Positions 7,709 to 17,800 of a stretch of 64,000 bases of DNA are shown here, one piece after another. The translations under genes were made by a program, and so were the position numbers. The notes beneath the pieces were generated by a model that worked only from the letters and a program-made list of their open reading frames with translations, was not told the origin of the DNA and did no database searches. Source of the stretch: Saprospiraceae bacterium (GTDB taxonomy: Bacteria; Bacteroidota; Bacteroidia; Chitinophagales; Saprospiraceae). The number at the start of each line of letters is the position of its first letter. The stretch's first letter is position 1. The stretch lies in assembly GCA_019694255.1 (NCBI GenBank), contig JAIBCI010000040.1:1-64000 (forward strand). The letters are read 5' to 3'.

Positions 7709-10210
7709 CTAATTTCTGATCAATTTCTGAACACAGTTTTTGTTAGAAACTAAATACACACCGCATGTCAGGGAGGAAATATCAATGAATCCTTTGATCA
7801 CATCCGCATCGCTGCTTTGGTACACCATTGCACCGTTGATTGAATAAATACTGAATGGTAATCGATCATTTTGATTTATCAGAATTCGGTCTTCGGAACT
7901 CAAATTGGTTAATATGTTGCAATCCGGATTTCGTTCTGAATCAGAGACTGATGTTGTCTGGTCAAGATCCGAGAATTTCATTCCGTTGCCAAAGCTGCTG
8001 ACCCACATCTGACGGTTTTTGAAAGGATTAAAATAAACACGCTCCGGCTGCCTGAAATCATAAGCATTGACCAAAGACCAGATAGGATTAACTCCAGATA
8101 TATCTAATGTCCGCCAAAGTCCCTGAGTCTCTGTTGTCAAATAACATACTTTCGGTTGTTGCGGATCAAATGTAACTGAAGTCACCCTGTCGAATTGAGT
8201 ACCCGTAAGTTTAGTCCAGGTCTGTCCTCTGTTCGTCGTGCGGTACAAACCTCCAAGACCATTCGGGGCGCCTCCCCATCCACTAAAGACAGCAACAAGC
8301 CAGGTGCTTTGTGTGCTGTCTGAAGGATCAACCACAACATCTTTAGTCCAGTAATACATGCCGGGATCGCTCAGATCCTTCCAGCTGCCTGATGCTGGAT
8401 TATAAAGATATAATCCTGAACTTTTTGTAAACTGCCCGCTGCCATTGCGTCTGCCGGAATAGGTGCAAAGCACCTGACCATCCTTGAGCACAAGGACCGT
8501 TGCAGGATGTCCTTCAGTCCTTGGAGGGTTTGGCAGTTTGACCCACGATGAGGACGAACCTTTATTGATATCATCACTAACCCAGATTCCTCCCATGCCT
8601 GATCCGCTCCCGTAATGTATCACGGATGCATACATACGGGTATTTTTTGTTGGGTCAGCGGCGATCCAGAAGACCGGATGGTTGAATTGATGGAGTGATG
8701 ACCATGTTTGTCCATTGTCAGTGGAATAGCTAATCTTTCCATTCGCATCCGCGGCATCTAGTTGCCCATCAGCCAGCCTGGTGCTTTGATACATGTCGTG
8801 GATATTAGAACTTGCGGCATAGAGTGTACCATTGGCTCCGCTGATCATTCGATACAATGAATTGACAGACAAACCGTCATAATTATAACCCCAACTAAGT
8901 CCTCCATCCTGTGATCTGATCAGTCCGATATCGCTAAAGCAACCGAACATATTCATAGGATCAGTCCAAAATATTTGCCAGCAGGTAGTATTTTCTAAAC
9001 CAATACTGTGATATGGTTTTTTCTTTGGCGTTGGTGCATTGGCAGGATGTTCATCACTGCTTTTGACATAAGCCTGACTCCAGTTAGCACCACCGTCTTT
9101 GCTGACATGTACGAAAGAGTAATCACCAAACAGCACGCGGTCAGCATTATCTGGAGCTACAGCGATACCAAATGCTGTCTCTCCCCAGCTCCAGTTTTTA
9201 TCACCTTGAAAACCGCTCCAACCCGTTCTAATATTTGTATTATTGGAGGACTTAAAGACTTTTTGCCAGGTGTCACCACCATTTTCTGATTTAAATATGA
9301 GTGGGGCTCCCAGCGAAGCGTCATTTCCGGCCAGATATATCGTATGAATATTGTTTTTTGCCATTCCCGAATACAGGATGAAATCATTGCTGAAATTTAT
9401 TCCTGAGCTTTTGGATATCCACTTGGTGTCCAGATTATTCATGATATAGACACCGGAAGCCACATTACTGTACTCATAAGGCATAAGTCCATTGTAGATG
9501 TCAGTAGTTTTTCCGGTGATACAAACAAACCGAACAGAACCGGATTCCTTGGCTGCAGAGAAATCCCAGATAACCTGACCTGCCGGAATTCCACTGGTTG
9601 GAAAAGGGGCAAATGACAGTCCACCATCTTGTGATCTGAAAAGTCCTTCGTTGGTGGCAATAAAAATCACATTGCCATCAAAAAACACACCACTTAAAAT
9701 GATCCCAACTCCGTTATTAACTGCTCTTTTAATTGGTGTAAAATGTTGACCATAATCGTTGCTGATTGAAATTAGACCATAGTAATTAATAATAATTTGT
9801 TCCGGGCGATCGTAGTTCGCACGCATTTTATAGACCTTTCCTTCATTAGCATCAAAACCTTCCAGCCTGATCCATTTTGAACCACCATCTTCCGTTCGTA
9901 CAGGATATCCGTCATTGCCATCATTAAAATTTGTATAGGCGATTTTTGAGTCCTTGGTAAATTCATAAGTTGAATTGTTTTGTACCGTCAGCCTGCTGAA
10001 ATGAGATTGGGTATAGCTTAAGCCAAAGTCAGTGCTATGGAACAATTGACTCATATCACAGGCAATGTAGAATTCATCACTGTTTGAAGGATTAATTGTT
10101 GGAAAAAACAATGCTCCTCCACCTCCGATACCGCGAATGGTAAAGCTGTTTTGTGAATGCAAACTCAGGGACAGGAAAAATAAAATAGCAGTTAAAATTT
10201 GCTTATTCAT
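7709..10210 (-). CDS. T9SS-exported BNR/GH74-like beta-propeller protein
   Basis: 833 residues from the start at 10210 (MNKQILTAILFFLSLSLHSQ, a signal peptide). The frame stays open 15 codons upstream, but those precede the signal. The body has many BNR/Asp-box repeats (SxDxGxxW types such as STDNGQTWSSL, TTNRGQTWTKL, SKDGGANWSQ), as in sialidases, GH74 xyloglucanases and VPS10 proteins. The last 70 or so residues (SIYSINGAMVYQ to the end) form a type A T9SS sorting domain, so it should be surface-bound or released. Catalytic function cannot be assigned. It lies 58 bases after the O-antigen ligase-like gene and may be in that transcript. Confidence 0.86.
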   Translation of the reverse strand: MNKQILTAILFFLSLSLHSQNSFTIRGIGGGGALFFPTINPSNSDEFYIACDMSQLFHSTDFGLSYTQSHFSRLTVQNNSTYEFTKDSKIAYTNFNDGNDGYPVRTEDGGSKWIRLEGFDANEGKVYKMRANYDRPEQIIINYYGLISISNDYGQHFTPIKRAVNNGVGIILSGVFFDGNVIFIATNEGLFRSQDGGLSFAPFPTSGIPAGQVIWDFSAAKESGSVRFVCITGKTTDIYNGLMPYEYSNVASGVYIMNNLDTKWISKSSGINFSNDFILYSGMAKNNIHTIYLAGNDASLGAPLIFKSENGGDTWQKVFKSSNNTNIRTGWSGFQGDKNWSWGETAFGIAVAPDNADRVLFGDYSFVHVSKDGGANWSQAYVKSSDEHPANAPTPKKKPYHSIGLENTTCWQIFWTDPMNMFGCFSDIGLIRSQDGGLSWGYNYDGLSVNSLYRMISGANGTLYAASSNIHDMYQSTRLADGQLDAADANGKISYSTDNGQTWSSLHQFNHPVFWIAADPTKNTRMYASVIHYGSGSGMGGIWVSDDINKGSSSSWVKLPNPPRTEGHPATVLVLKDGQVLCTYSGRRNGSGQFTKSSGLYLYNPASGSWKDLSDPGMYYWTKDVVVDPSDSTQSTWLVAVFSGWGGAPNGLGGLYRTTNRGQTWTKLTGTQFDRVTSVTFDPQQPKVCYLTTETQGLWRTLDISGVNPIWSLVNAYDFRQPERVYFNPFKNRQMWVSSFGNGMKFSDLDQTTSVSDSERNPDCNILTNLSSEDRILINQNDRLPFSIYSINGAMVYQSSDADVIKGFIDISSLTCGVYLVSNKNCVQKLIRN

Positions 10211-10268
10211 GATCGGTATTTGATCAAAGATAGGTCGCCAATACGAGGATTTCAAAAAATTTGAGATT

Positions 10269-11702
10269 CTAATGAACCTTTAATTTTCTAAGATCAGAAG
10301 CTACAAGTGCACATATGAGAGCCCAGAACGGAACTGCTGCCTTGTCCATATCAAGAAAGTTGTTGAGAAATCCATGTGTCAGATATGAGATTAGCGCACA
10401 AGCGGACATACTGATGATAATTCTATCAGACTGGGTGGTGGCTACCAAATAAGTCTTGAATGAATAATAAAGTATAAATATGAGCAGCGCGAGCATGAGA
10501 AGGCCTCCCAAAAGACCCTGTTCAGCCAAAGGACCAAGATATTCGGAATGTGCATTGCCAACATCACCGGAATTTGTACTGATCTCTGTGCGATTGCCTG
10601 AAAGCTGAAAAGGAGCATATTCAAACATATAGGTGCCTGGCCCAAATCCAAATAACGGCTTTGATTTCCACATGTCTACGGCACACGCCCAACGGTTTAT
10701 TCTTTCAAGGTTGGATACGTCGGTGCTGATATTGGAAATAGATTCTACATTCTCAATCAGATCGTCTGAGCTTGCGACTTTATTGGTCTCAAGATTACGT
10801 ATAATGGATTCCAGGTTAAGCAGAATCCCAGCTAAAATGATAACAATCAGAGAGAGAAGGAATCGAAATGGAATCTTTAGTTTGAGTGCAAAATAAAGCA
10901 GCACAGAAGGCACTACGCTGATCCAGGCAGCCCTTGAATAAGTAAATATAAGACAGGCCGTCAGCGCAAGGAAAACAATAAAAAACAAAACTTGCTGAAG
11001 GCCCTTGCCTTTTTCATAACGAATGACACCAAGTGCTAATGGAAGGCACATTGCATTGACCGCGCCCAGGACTGCATGGCTCTTAAAAAAAGGCTGCATC
11101 GTCCATTGAGAAGGCTTATCCTCAAATTGATAAGTAGATAGATGAACGATATTGTAGATGGAAACAATCGTGAGCGACCATAGGAATAATTTGATATACG
11201 TGATAAATTTTCGTTCATCCCTGATATAAAAATAACCTAGAAAATAAACCGGAATAATAAACCATAATTTACTGATCCAGAATTTGAAGGAGACGACCTT
11301 TTCGACGCTCGTAAAACAGGTGATCAACATCCATCCAAGATACATCAGAATGAGTAGACTGAACGGGTGCCTGAAAAATTCAGGCTCAATCTTATCGGTG
11401 CGTATAAGATAATAAAAGAAAAGAAATATTAACAATACAAGTAATGGCTCTGTGGGAATTGAAAGGCTTAATTTGCCCAAATCAACGTCATTTGGATTGA
11501 TTGATATCGGTGTGAAAAAAGCGATGCTGTACCAGATGAAATCTGGTTTGATGATTGAGACTACAGCAAAGAGCAATAGCGGAAAAAGCGCCAGATAGGC
11601 AAGTTTGTCAGTATAAATACAATAAAATGCAAAAATGCTCACCAGAATAGAACCCCAAAGGATGCTCCTGTTACTGAGAATGGCAGAGAAACTCAAGTTC
11701 AA
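10269..11702 (-). CDS. O-antigen ligase/polymerase-family membrane protein
   Basis: 477 residues, polytopic with about 10-12 membrane helices. The large periplasmic loop between the late helices contains RINRWACAVDMWKSKPLFGFGPGTY, the Wzy_C (WaaL) signature with the conserved Arg, the GFGPG turn and a downstream NAHSEYLGPLAEQG, including the catalytic His. Such proteins join or polymerise lipid-linked glycans on the outer face of the inner membrane. It overlaps the upstream Wzz-like gene by 4 bases, so the two are coupled; ligase versus polymerase cannot be told apart. Confidence 0.88.
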   Translation of the reverse strand: MNLSFSAILSNRSILWGSILVSIFAFYCIYTDKLAYLALFPLLLFAVVSIIKPDFIWYSIAFFTPISINPNDVDLGKLSLSIPTEPLLVLLIFLFFYYLIRTDKIEPEFFRHPFSLLILMYLGWMLITCFTSVEKVVSFKFWISKLWFIIPVYFLGYFYIRDERKFITYIKLFLWSLTIVSIYNIVHLSTYQFEDKPSQWTMQPFFKSHAVLGAVNAMCLPLALGVIRYEKGKGLQQVLFFIVFLALTACLIFTYSRAAWISVVPSVLLYFALKLKIPFRFLLSLIVIILAGILLNLESIIRNLETNKVASSDDLIENVESISNISTDVSNLERINRWACAVDMWKSKPLFGFGPGTYMFEYAPFQLSGNRTEISTNSGDVGNAHSEYLGPLAEQGLLGGLLMLALLIFILYYSFKTYLVATTQSDRIIISMSACALISYLTHGFLNNFLDMDKAAVPFWALICALVASDLRKLKVH

Positions 11703-12679
11703 TCCTGAAGTAGTTTTTTAATGTACGGCCACTTGCGGCGAACCAGTAAGGCCGTGATTGAAAAAATCTGGGAAGAAACGACACTAACCAGAACGAAGAG
11801 CCAGCGCACGGGAGAATGTTTTCGTTCTGCCGGAACAGCTTTGTCAACGACAAATTTCTGAGTAAATTCGACATCCGCATCAGCGCGGGTCTGAACCAGA
11901 AATCTTTTGATATACATCATATTCTCCAGTTCCCGTTCATAGATCCGCTCGACGACATCAAATGTTTCTCCTTTCTCAATATTCTGGTCAACCAACTTTT
12001 TTAAATCACCGGCATCATGCGATCCAGCCTGCGCATAGGCGTCCAAAAGATAACCCCGTTGAAACTGGCTCATGACACCATACTTGGTGAGTGAATCCAT
12101 TTGAATACGAATTGAATCCACAACGTGTTTTTGATTTTCAAAATTCCTCTCGAGATTTGCCAAAAGGTCTTTAGATCTGCTTTGTGTTAATTCGAATTTG
12201 ACGGAGTCATAATACATGGGAAAAGCGTTGGTAATATCCGCAGCCATCTTTGGATCCTTGTCAATAATACTGATCTCAATGGAGTTGTATTTATTGCGCT
12301 TGGACGTCATATTATCTCTCAATTGTTGCAGCACTCTGGTGTAAGCAAACTGTTCACTACTATCTATTTCATAATGATTGAAGAGATCATATTTTCTAAT
12401 TATTTTATCCAGCAATCGGGTGGAGTTAATGATTTCCAGGGCTTGCTCTGATTCACTGGTCTCTCCGAACTCTGAAAATCCACCACGGCGAATAGCGGTC
12501 TCCGTAACAGGAACCTGTGAAGACTTTGCCGGAAACATGGTGGTCGTTGATTTGTAGTAGACCGGGAGTAAGAAGGATAAAATGGTGGAGATCAAAGTAG
12601 TCCAAAGCATTATTTTTAAAAAAAGGCTCCGGTTCTGCCAGATAATTTTAATGAGGTCTAAAAAATTAAGAATTTCCAT
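11699..12679 (-). CDS. Wzz/GumC-like chain-length determinant protein
   Basis: 326 residues. Two membrane helices (about 20-40 and 290-312) flank a periplasmic coiled-coil region, the Wzz architecture. Features include FLKIMLWTTLISTILSFLLP at the N-terminus, the ALEIINSTRLLDKIIRKYDL segment, and the Pro-rich VPAERKHSPVRWLFV before the second helix. It has no cytoplasmic kinase domain. It probably sets glycan length together with the overlapping ligase/polymerase gene. The unit is led by a good promoter at 12750-12779. Confidence 0.87.
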   Translation of the reverse strand: MEILNFLDLIKIIWQNRSLFLKIMLWTTLISTILSFLLPVYYKSTTTMFPAKSSQVPVTETAIRRGGFSEFGETSESEQALEIINSTRLLDKIIRKYDLFNHYEIDSSEQFAYTRVLQQLRDNMTSKRNKYNSIEISIIDKDPKMAADITNAFPMYYDSVKFELTQSRSKDLLANLERNFENQKHVVDSIRIQMDSLTKYGVMSQFQRGYLLDAYAQAGSHDAGDLKKLVDQNIEKGETFDVVERIYERELENMMYIKRFLVQTRADADVEFTQKFVVDKAVPAERKHSPVRWLFVLVSVVSSQIFSITALLVRRKWPYIKKLLQD

Positions 12680-12749
12680 TCTGTTTACTTAAGCTGATAT
12701 AACGCACAAACAAATTAAAATGTATTTCACATATTGTACGTGGGAGGCG

Positions 12750-12779
12750 CAAAAGTAAGAATTTAATGTGGCGGTTCAA
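12750..12779 (-). promoter_or_regulatory. Promoter of the polysaccharide unit
   Basis: On the minus strand TTG (12779-12777), 19 bases, then TACTTTTG (12757-12750), a near-ideal Bacteroidota -33/-7 pair. It lies about 70 bases upstream of the Wzz-like gene. Confidence 0.75.
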
Positions 12780-12840
12780 GATAAAAGCTTTACTTGAGCG
12801 CCAATTGCCCATTAATGCGTTATAAGTAATACATAATCAG

Positions 12841-12873
12841 ATATATATGAATTTTAAAATCCATGTATATATA
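12841..12873. repeat. AT-rich imperfect dyad
   Basis: ATATATATG and CATGTATATAT flank a short A/T core. It sits just after the TauE/SafE gene on the minus strand. It could be a weak terminator, but no T-tract follows it closely. Confidence 0.3.
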
Positions 12874-12895
12874 AAAAATGAATTTTTTTAATCTT

Positions 12896-13675
12896 TCAAA
12901 TCCTGCCGGAGGCTAGGGCAATTCCGAAAATGACAAGAAATAATCCAACTGCCATACGGATATGATCGCTGCTTGTTTTTTTGATCAACTTCTTTCCAGC
13001 CCAGGCCCCGGCCATAGCGGACAATGACGCCGTTATAACATAGTCCCATTGTACTTCCGCATTGGTAAGGTATGCTGAATAAACGGGTAATCTGCTGATA
13101 TCAACCAAGCAGGCAATCAAGACACCTGTGGCAATGAATTCCTCTTTTCTTTCGATCAGGCGCTGCAAAAACAAGCTTCTTAATGCCCCCTGATGTCCTG
13201 ACAAGCCACCAAAAAAACCTGAAGCCAATCCACCCAGCGGAATCCAGAAGTGACCGGAAATCGGACGGGATCTGAACCATTCAAGTACTGCGAAAAATGA
13301 AATTAATAAACCCAGACATAATTTGAGAAAACTGGTCTCATGCCAAAGGAAGGTGAAGTTATTGTTTGAAAGATTGTCAACCATTAATCGCAGGCTCCAG
13401 GCTCCCGCCAATGCGCCTGCCATAGAAGGAAGTCCAAATCGAATTGTCCAATGAAGGTTCGCCTGTCTGCCCGTCAGCCAAAGTTTAAATACATTATTGC
13501 TAAGGTGCACCAAAGCGGTCATGGCTACAGATAGCGGTAGCGGAAAGAAAATTGCAAAAACCGGCAATAGTACAGTGCCAAGGCCAAATCCACTGAAAAA
13601 ACTCAGAAATGAAACAGACAGACTGGTCAGACAAACAACCGCAAGCGGCAATAATTCAGAAGATGTATCGTACAT
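12896..13675 (-). CDS. TauE/SafE-family membrane permease
   Basis: Start at 13675 (MYDTSSELLPLAVVCLTSL) gives 259 residues; the open frame to 13720 would extend into the upstream gene. There are about eight membrane helices with the two-fold repeat of the family: FFSGFGLGTVLLPVFAIF in the first half and GGLASGFFGGLSGHQGALRS in the second. Family members export sulfite, sulfoacetate or other organosulfonates, or import sulfur compounds. The start lies 20 bases inside the preceding gene, suggesting coupling. No sulfur-metabolism gene is adjacent, so the substrate is open. Confidence 0.86.
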   Translation of the reverse strand: MYDTSSELLPLAVVCLTSLSVSFLSFFSGFGLGTVLLPVFAIFFPLPLSVAMTALVHLSNNVFKLWLTGRQANLHWTIRFGLPSMAGALAGAWSLRLMVDNLSNNNFTFLWHETSFLKLCLGLLISFFAVLEWFRSRPISGHFWIPLGGLASGFFGGLSGHQGALRSLFLQRLIERKEEFIATGVLIACLVDISRLPVYSAYLTNAEVQWDYVITASLSAMAGAWAGKKLIKKTSSDHIRMAVGLFLVIFGIALASGRI

Positions 13676-14030
13676 AGCAATTATAGATAAACAGGGCCAA
13701 TAAGAGAATACTGGCGACAATCATACCGGTGAGTAGAAGTTTTTCGTCCGAAGACTCACTTTTGCGTATTGCAGTATTGAGTGGCGTAGGCGTGTCCCTG
13801 TCCACCTGCAGATCATAAAAGTATTCTTCATTTTTTCGCATTATACTCAGACACATGAATTCATGACCGACATAAAAATGATAATTCTTGTCATCAAGTA
13901 TGTGGAAATCAATCAAAAAGACTTCATTGTTCATATACAACACCACGTTGCCGGAGTCTTCTCCGTGGTATAGACCAACAGTGTAATGATCGCCTGTGAC
14001 ACTATCCATATTCCACACCTGTTGACCCAT
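13656..14030 (-). CDS. Small tail-anchored protein of unknown function
   Basis: 124 residues, not recognised. The N-terminal 95 residues are soluble and rich in Tyr, Asp and His, predicted beta-rich. A single hydrophobic helix at about residues 98-117 (LLLTGMIVASILLLALFIYN) is followed by a short tail. The predicted start MGQQVWNMDSVTG may be internal to a longer signal-bearing protein, since in the same frame upstream there is hydrophobic sequence but no ATG. It overlaps the TauE/SafE gene by 20 bases and is probably co-translated with it. Confidence 0.55.
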   Translation of the reverse strand: MGQQVWNMDSVTGDHYTVGLYHGEDSGNVVLYMNNEVFLIDFHILDDKNYHFYVGHEFMCLSIMRKNEEYFYDLQVDRDTPTPLNTAIRKSESSDEKLLLTGMIVASILLLALFIYNCYVRYIF

Positions 14031-14066
14031 GATACTGAATATAGCTACTAAGATACTGAATCTAAC

Positions 14067-14074
14067 TAATTTTG
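14067..14074 (+). promoter_or_regulatory. Promoter -7 element of the SDR gene
   Basis: TAATTTTG matches TAnnTTTG and lies 25 bases before the ATG at 14100. Confidence 0.5.
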
Positions 14075-14099
14075 AGACTGTATTATTTTATAAACCAAT

Positions 14100-14888
14100 A
14101 TGTTAACAATAGATCTAAAAGGAAGGCGTGTGCTGGTGTGCGGAGCGAGCAAAGGAATTGGTTTGTCTGTCTCGCGCATGCTCGCACAATGTGGCGCAGA
14201 AGTATGTCTTCTCGCCAGGCAGGAAGGACTCCTTCAAAAAAACATTTTGACCATGCCGTCAGATTCGGGACAGCGGCATCAATGGATCGCTGCAGATATG
14301 AATGATCACACTGGAATGTTGGCAGGTGTACGCAGCAAACTTGAACAAGGGCCATTCGATATTCTGGTTAATAATACTGGCGGACCTGCGGGAGGAAAAT
14401 TATGGGACGCCACCAGTGACCAGCTCCTGATGGCATTTAATCAGCATCTTATTGCAGCCCATGAATTGATGAAGATTTTGATTCCGGGAATGAAATCTTC
14501 TTCCTATGGACGAATCATTAATATTATTTCCACTTCAGTCAAGCAGCCTCTGGAGAATCTCGGGGTATCCAATACCATTCGTGCGGCAATGGCTTCTTGG
14601 GCGAAGACGCTTGCGAATGAACTGGGAGAATCGGGCATAACAGTCAATAATGTATTGCCCGGAGCAACAGATACCGACAGGTTGAAGGAAATCATCGCCA
14701 GAGAGTCGTTGTTACATAAGCGAAGTGAAGAAGAATCAATTCGCTTAATGCAATCTCAAATCCCCTTGAAAAGATTTGCCTTACCTGAAGAAATTGCTTC
14801 TGCCGTAGCTTTTCTTGCTTCTCCGTTGGCTGGATATATCACAGGGATTAACCTTCCTGTGGATGGAGGACGCACCAAAAGCCTTTGA
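14100..14888 (+). CDS. Atypical short-chain dehydrogenase/reductase
   Basis: 262 residues with a Rossmann fold: the cofactor loop is GASKGIG (15-21) and the NNTGG motif stands where classical SDRs have NNAG. The catalytic Ser region is present (ISTS, 143-146), but the YxxxK pair is replaced by Ser157 and Arg161. This matches the known BKR-like subgroup of SDRs that lacks the perfect tetrad. The C-terminal INLPVDGGRTKSL is normal. Either the chemistry differs or it has a non-catalytic role. It converges on the VPS10-type gene, with 5 bases between the stop codons. Confidence 0.85.
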   Translation: MLTIDLKGRRVLVCGASKGIGLSVSRMLAQCGAEVCLLARQEGLLQKNILTMPSDSGQRHQWIAADMNDHTGMLAGVRSKLEQGPFDILVNNTGGPAGGKLWDATSDQLLMAFNQHLIAAHELMKILIPGMKSSSYGRIINIISTSVKQPLENLGVSNTIRAAMASWAKTLANELGESGITVNNVLPGATDTDRLKEIIARESLLHKRSEEESIRLMQSQIPLKRFALPEEIASAVAFLASPLAGYITGINLPVDGGRTKSL

Positions 14889-14893
14889 CAAAA

Positions 14894-17800
14894 CTACGGT
14901 TTCGTACTGATTTCGATTTTTTCTGCTGCAAATGCTTTTTCCAATTTAGGACGGTTGGTATTACGTATTTGCTGATATTGTTGAACTGCATCTTCAACTT
15001 TTTTGGAAAGATCATCTGCAGAAGCTATTACCGTGTTGGAAGGTCTCTGGTGCCCACTGACACAGGTGCCGTAGGCTTCACTAATCTGCTCCCTCAACTT
15101 TTTCTCATCAGCGAAAATTGATTTTTGTTTTGAAGCCAACAAGGTGGTTCTCAGATTTTCAAGCTCATTGTAATACTGGTTTGCGATGGCAAGATTTTTC
15201 TTTGACTTTATTTTTTCTTTGTTCTTTTTAATCAACTCTTGCTCTGCGTTCAGGTTGTCGACACATTTGGCCAATGATTCATGCATATTGTAAAATCGCA
15301 TGGAAACTTCATGTTGCAAAAGACGGTCGTCCATGGTGTAATGATCTTCGTCTTTGTGTACCATTTTGAATGTGTCATACACAATTTTATTACGAACGGT
15401 CAGCTTCGCGATATAAATACCTGGTAGCACTTCAGGAGCTGTAAAACCGCCGAAATCCAATTTGGTACCTCCTTCTGCCACTTTTGGTGGTTTGATTCTG
15501 TAATTCCAGAAGACTTTGTTGATGCCTTTTCTTTTGGAAGCCGGAATGTTCTGAATCAGGTGCCCTGTACTGTCCAGGATCTCCACTTTGACTTCACCAT
15601 CAAGTATTCTTTCTTTAAGATAGTATTGAATGGGTATCATTGATTCCGGATTGCCAGCATTCCAGCCTCCCGAGAAAGGCGATGCTCCGCCGTATTTCCC
15701 ATCGGTGAGTGGGATTTCCTTTTGATGAAAAAGAAATACTTCTTGTTTTGCCAGTTCCGGCGTCAGGCTTCTGAACAAACGGATATCGTCATAGACATAA
15801 ATACCACGGCCATGCGTTGCAATGATCAATGCATCGGTCACTGGATGTATTCTGATATCCCGCACCAGTGCATACTCCGGAAAACCGTTTTTCATTCTGA
15901 ACCAGTTTTCTCCTCCATCGATGCTTACAAATAATCCCATTTCAGTGCCCAGAAAATATAAAGATGGATTGATGCGGTCCTGAACAATTTTATGGGCGTA
16001 ACCTGTAAACTCAGGACTAGTGATTCGCTTCCAACTCGTTCCGCCATCACGACTGACTACTACATAAGTCTGATGGTCTCCATACATATGATTATCTAAC
16101 GTGGCAAATATCAGCTGAGGGTCATGGCTTGATGCGAAAATACTGCTGATCCAGGTTTGCGCCGGAACACCAGCCTGTGCAATCGCTTTGCTTACATTTT
16201 TCCAGCTCTGACCTCCGTTCGTTGTAATCTGAAGATTTCCATCGTCAGTTCCAACATAAATTGTTTTATCATCAAAGGGGGATTCGGTAATGGTAAAAAT
16301 CGTGCAATGATTTTCCGCACTTGTATTATCCGCGGACAAACCGCCCGATTCTTCCTGTTTTTGTTTGGCCGGATCGTTGGTGGTCAGATCCGGAGAAATT
16401 CTGGTCCAGTTTCTGCCCTGGTCAGTTGATTGAAAGAGATATTGGCTGCCCATGTAAAGATTTTTTTTACCAGGGACCAAAGGCGTATTCCAATGCCAGC
16501 GCAACTTGTCTTCTTTCGATGATTTTTGAGGCTGAATGCTGTAGGATTTAAGATTTCTGAGATCAATACGGGCGGCATTGCCACCTTGATATTCTGCATA
16601 GCATACATTTTTATCGGAATTGTCCGGTTCTGTCCAGAATCCGTCGCCCCAATACACACCTTTCCAGTCTCCATTGGAGATTCCACCGGGCTTTTCGGAT
16701 GGGGCCATCCAGCTACCATTATCCTGAAGTCCACCATAGATATTATAAGGCTCTGCCTTATCGACCGCGACATGATAAAATTGGCCAACAGGCAGATTTG
16801 CACAAAAAGTAAATGTAGCACCTCGATCATTGCTTATATAGACACCCCCGTCTGTACCCAGGTACATATGATTGGTGTGATTCGGATCTATCCATAAAGC
16901 GTGATGATCTGAATGAACCCAACCACCATCACCGGACACTTCGTTAAAAGAATAACCGCCATCGTCAGAATAGGATAGCGTAAATGCAGGGCGATAGACC
17001 CGATTGGAGTCCTTAGGGTCAATCACAATTGTTGAAAAGTAGAACGGACGAGCAGTTACATTCATAGTGGCGCTTTGACTTTTCCAATGTTCGCCGCCAT
17101 CACGCGAAATATAAAGCCCGGTTGATTCAGCTTCTACAATCGCAATCAACTGATGAGGTGCCGATGCTGAAATAGATAGCGCAATCCTTCCGTAATCACT
17201 TTGCGGCAGACCGGCGGTAATTTTCTTCCAATTTTTTCCCCCATCGGTGCTTTTATAAAGTCCGCTTCCTTTTCCTCCTGAATTAAACGAATAAGGTGTG
17301 CGTCTGAATTCCCAGGTTGTTGCGTAAAGTATTTGTGGATTTTGCGGATTGAAACAGACATCAGCTACACCGGTCCTTTCATTAATATATAAAATCTTAT
17401 TCCAGGTCTTACCGCCGTCTTCTGATTTGTACAATCCACGATGGGGACTGTCAGACCAAAGAGGTCCAGGTACCGCGACATAGATTTTTTCACCTGAAGT
17501 TGTATCAATTAGAATTTTGCTGATGTGTTCTGTACTGTCCAGTCCCATTTTAACCCAATTGGCACCCGCGTCCGATGATTTGTAAATCCCATTTCCGATC
17601 GATACCGTATTTCTCATATTGCTTTCTCCGGTACCAACATAGACGACTTCAGGTTTTTTTTGATTGATGGCTACAGCGCCAATCGACTGACAATATTTGT
17701 CAAAAACTGAAGTGAAAGAAGCACCTGCATTGGTTGTTTTCCAGACACCCCCACCCGCTGTGCCGATATACAATGTCTTGCTGTCGCTCGCATTGCCGTC

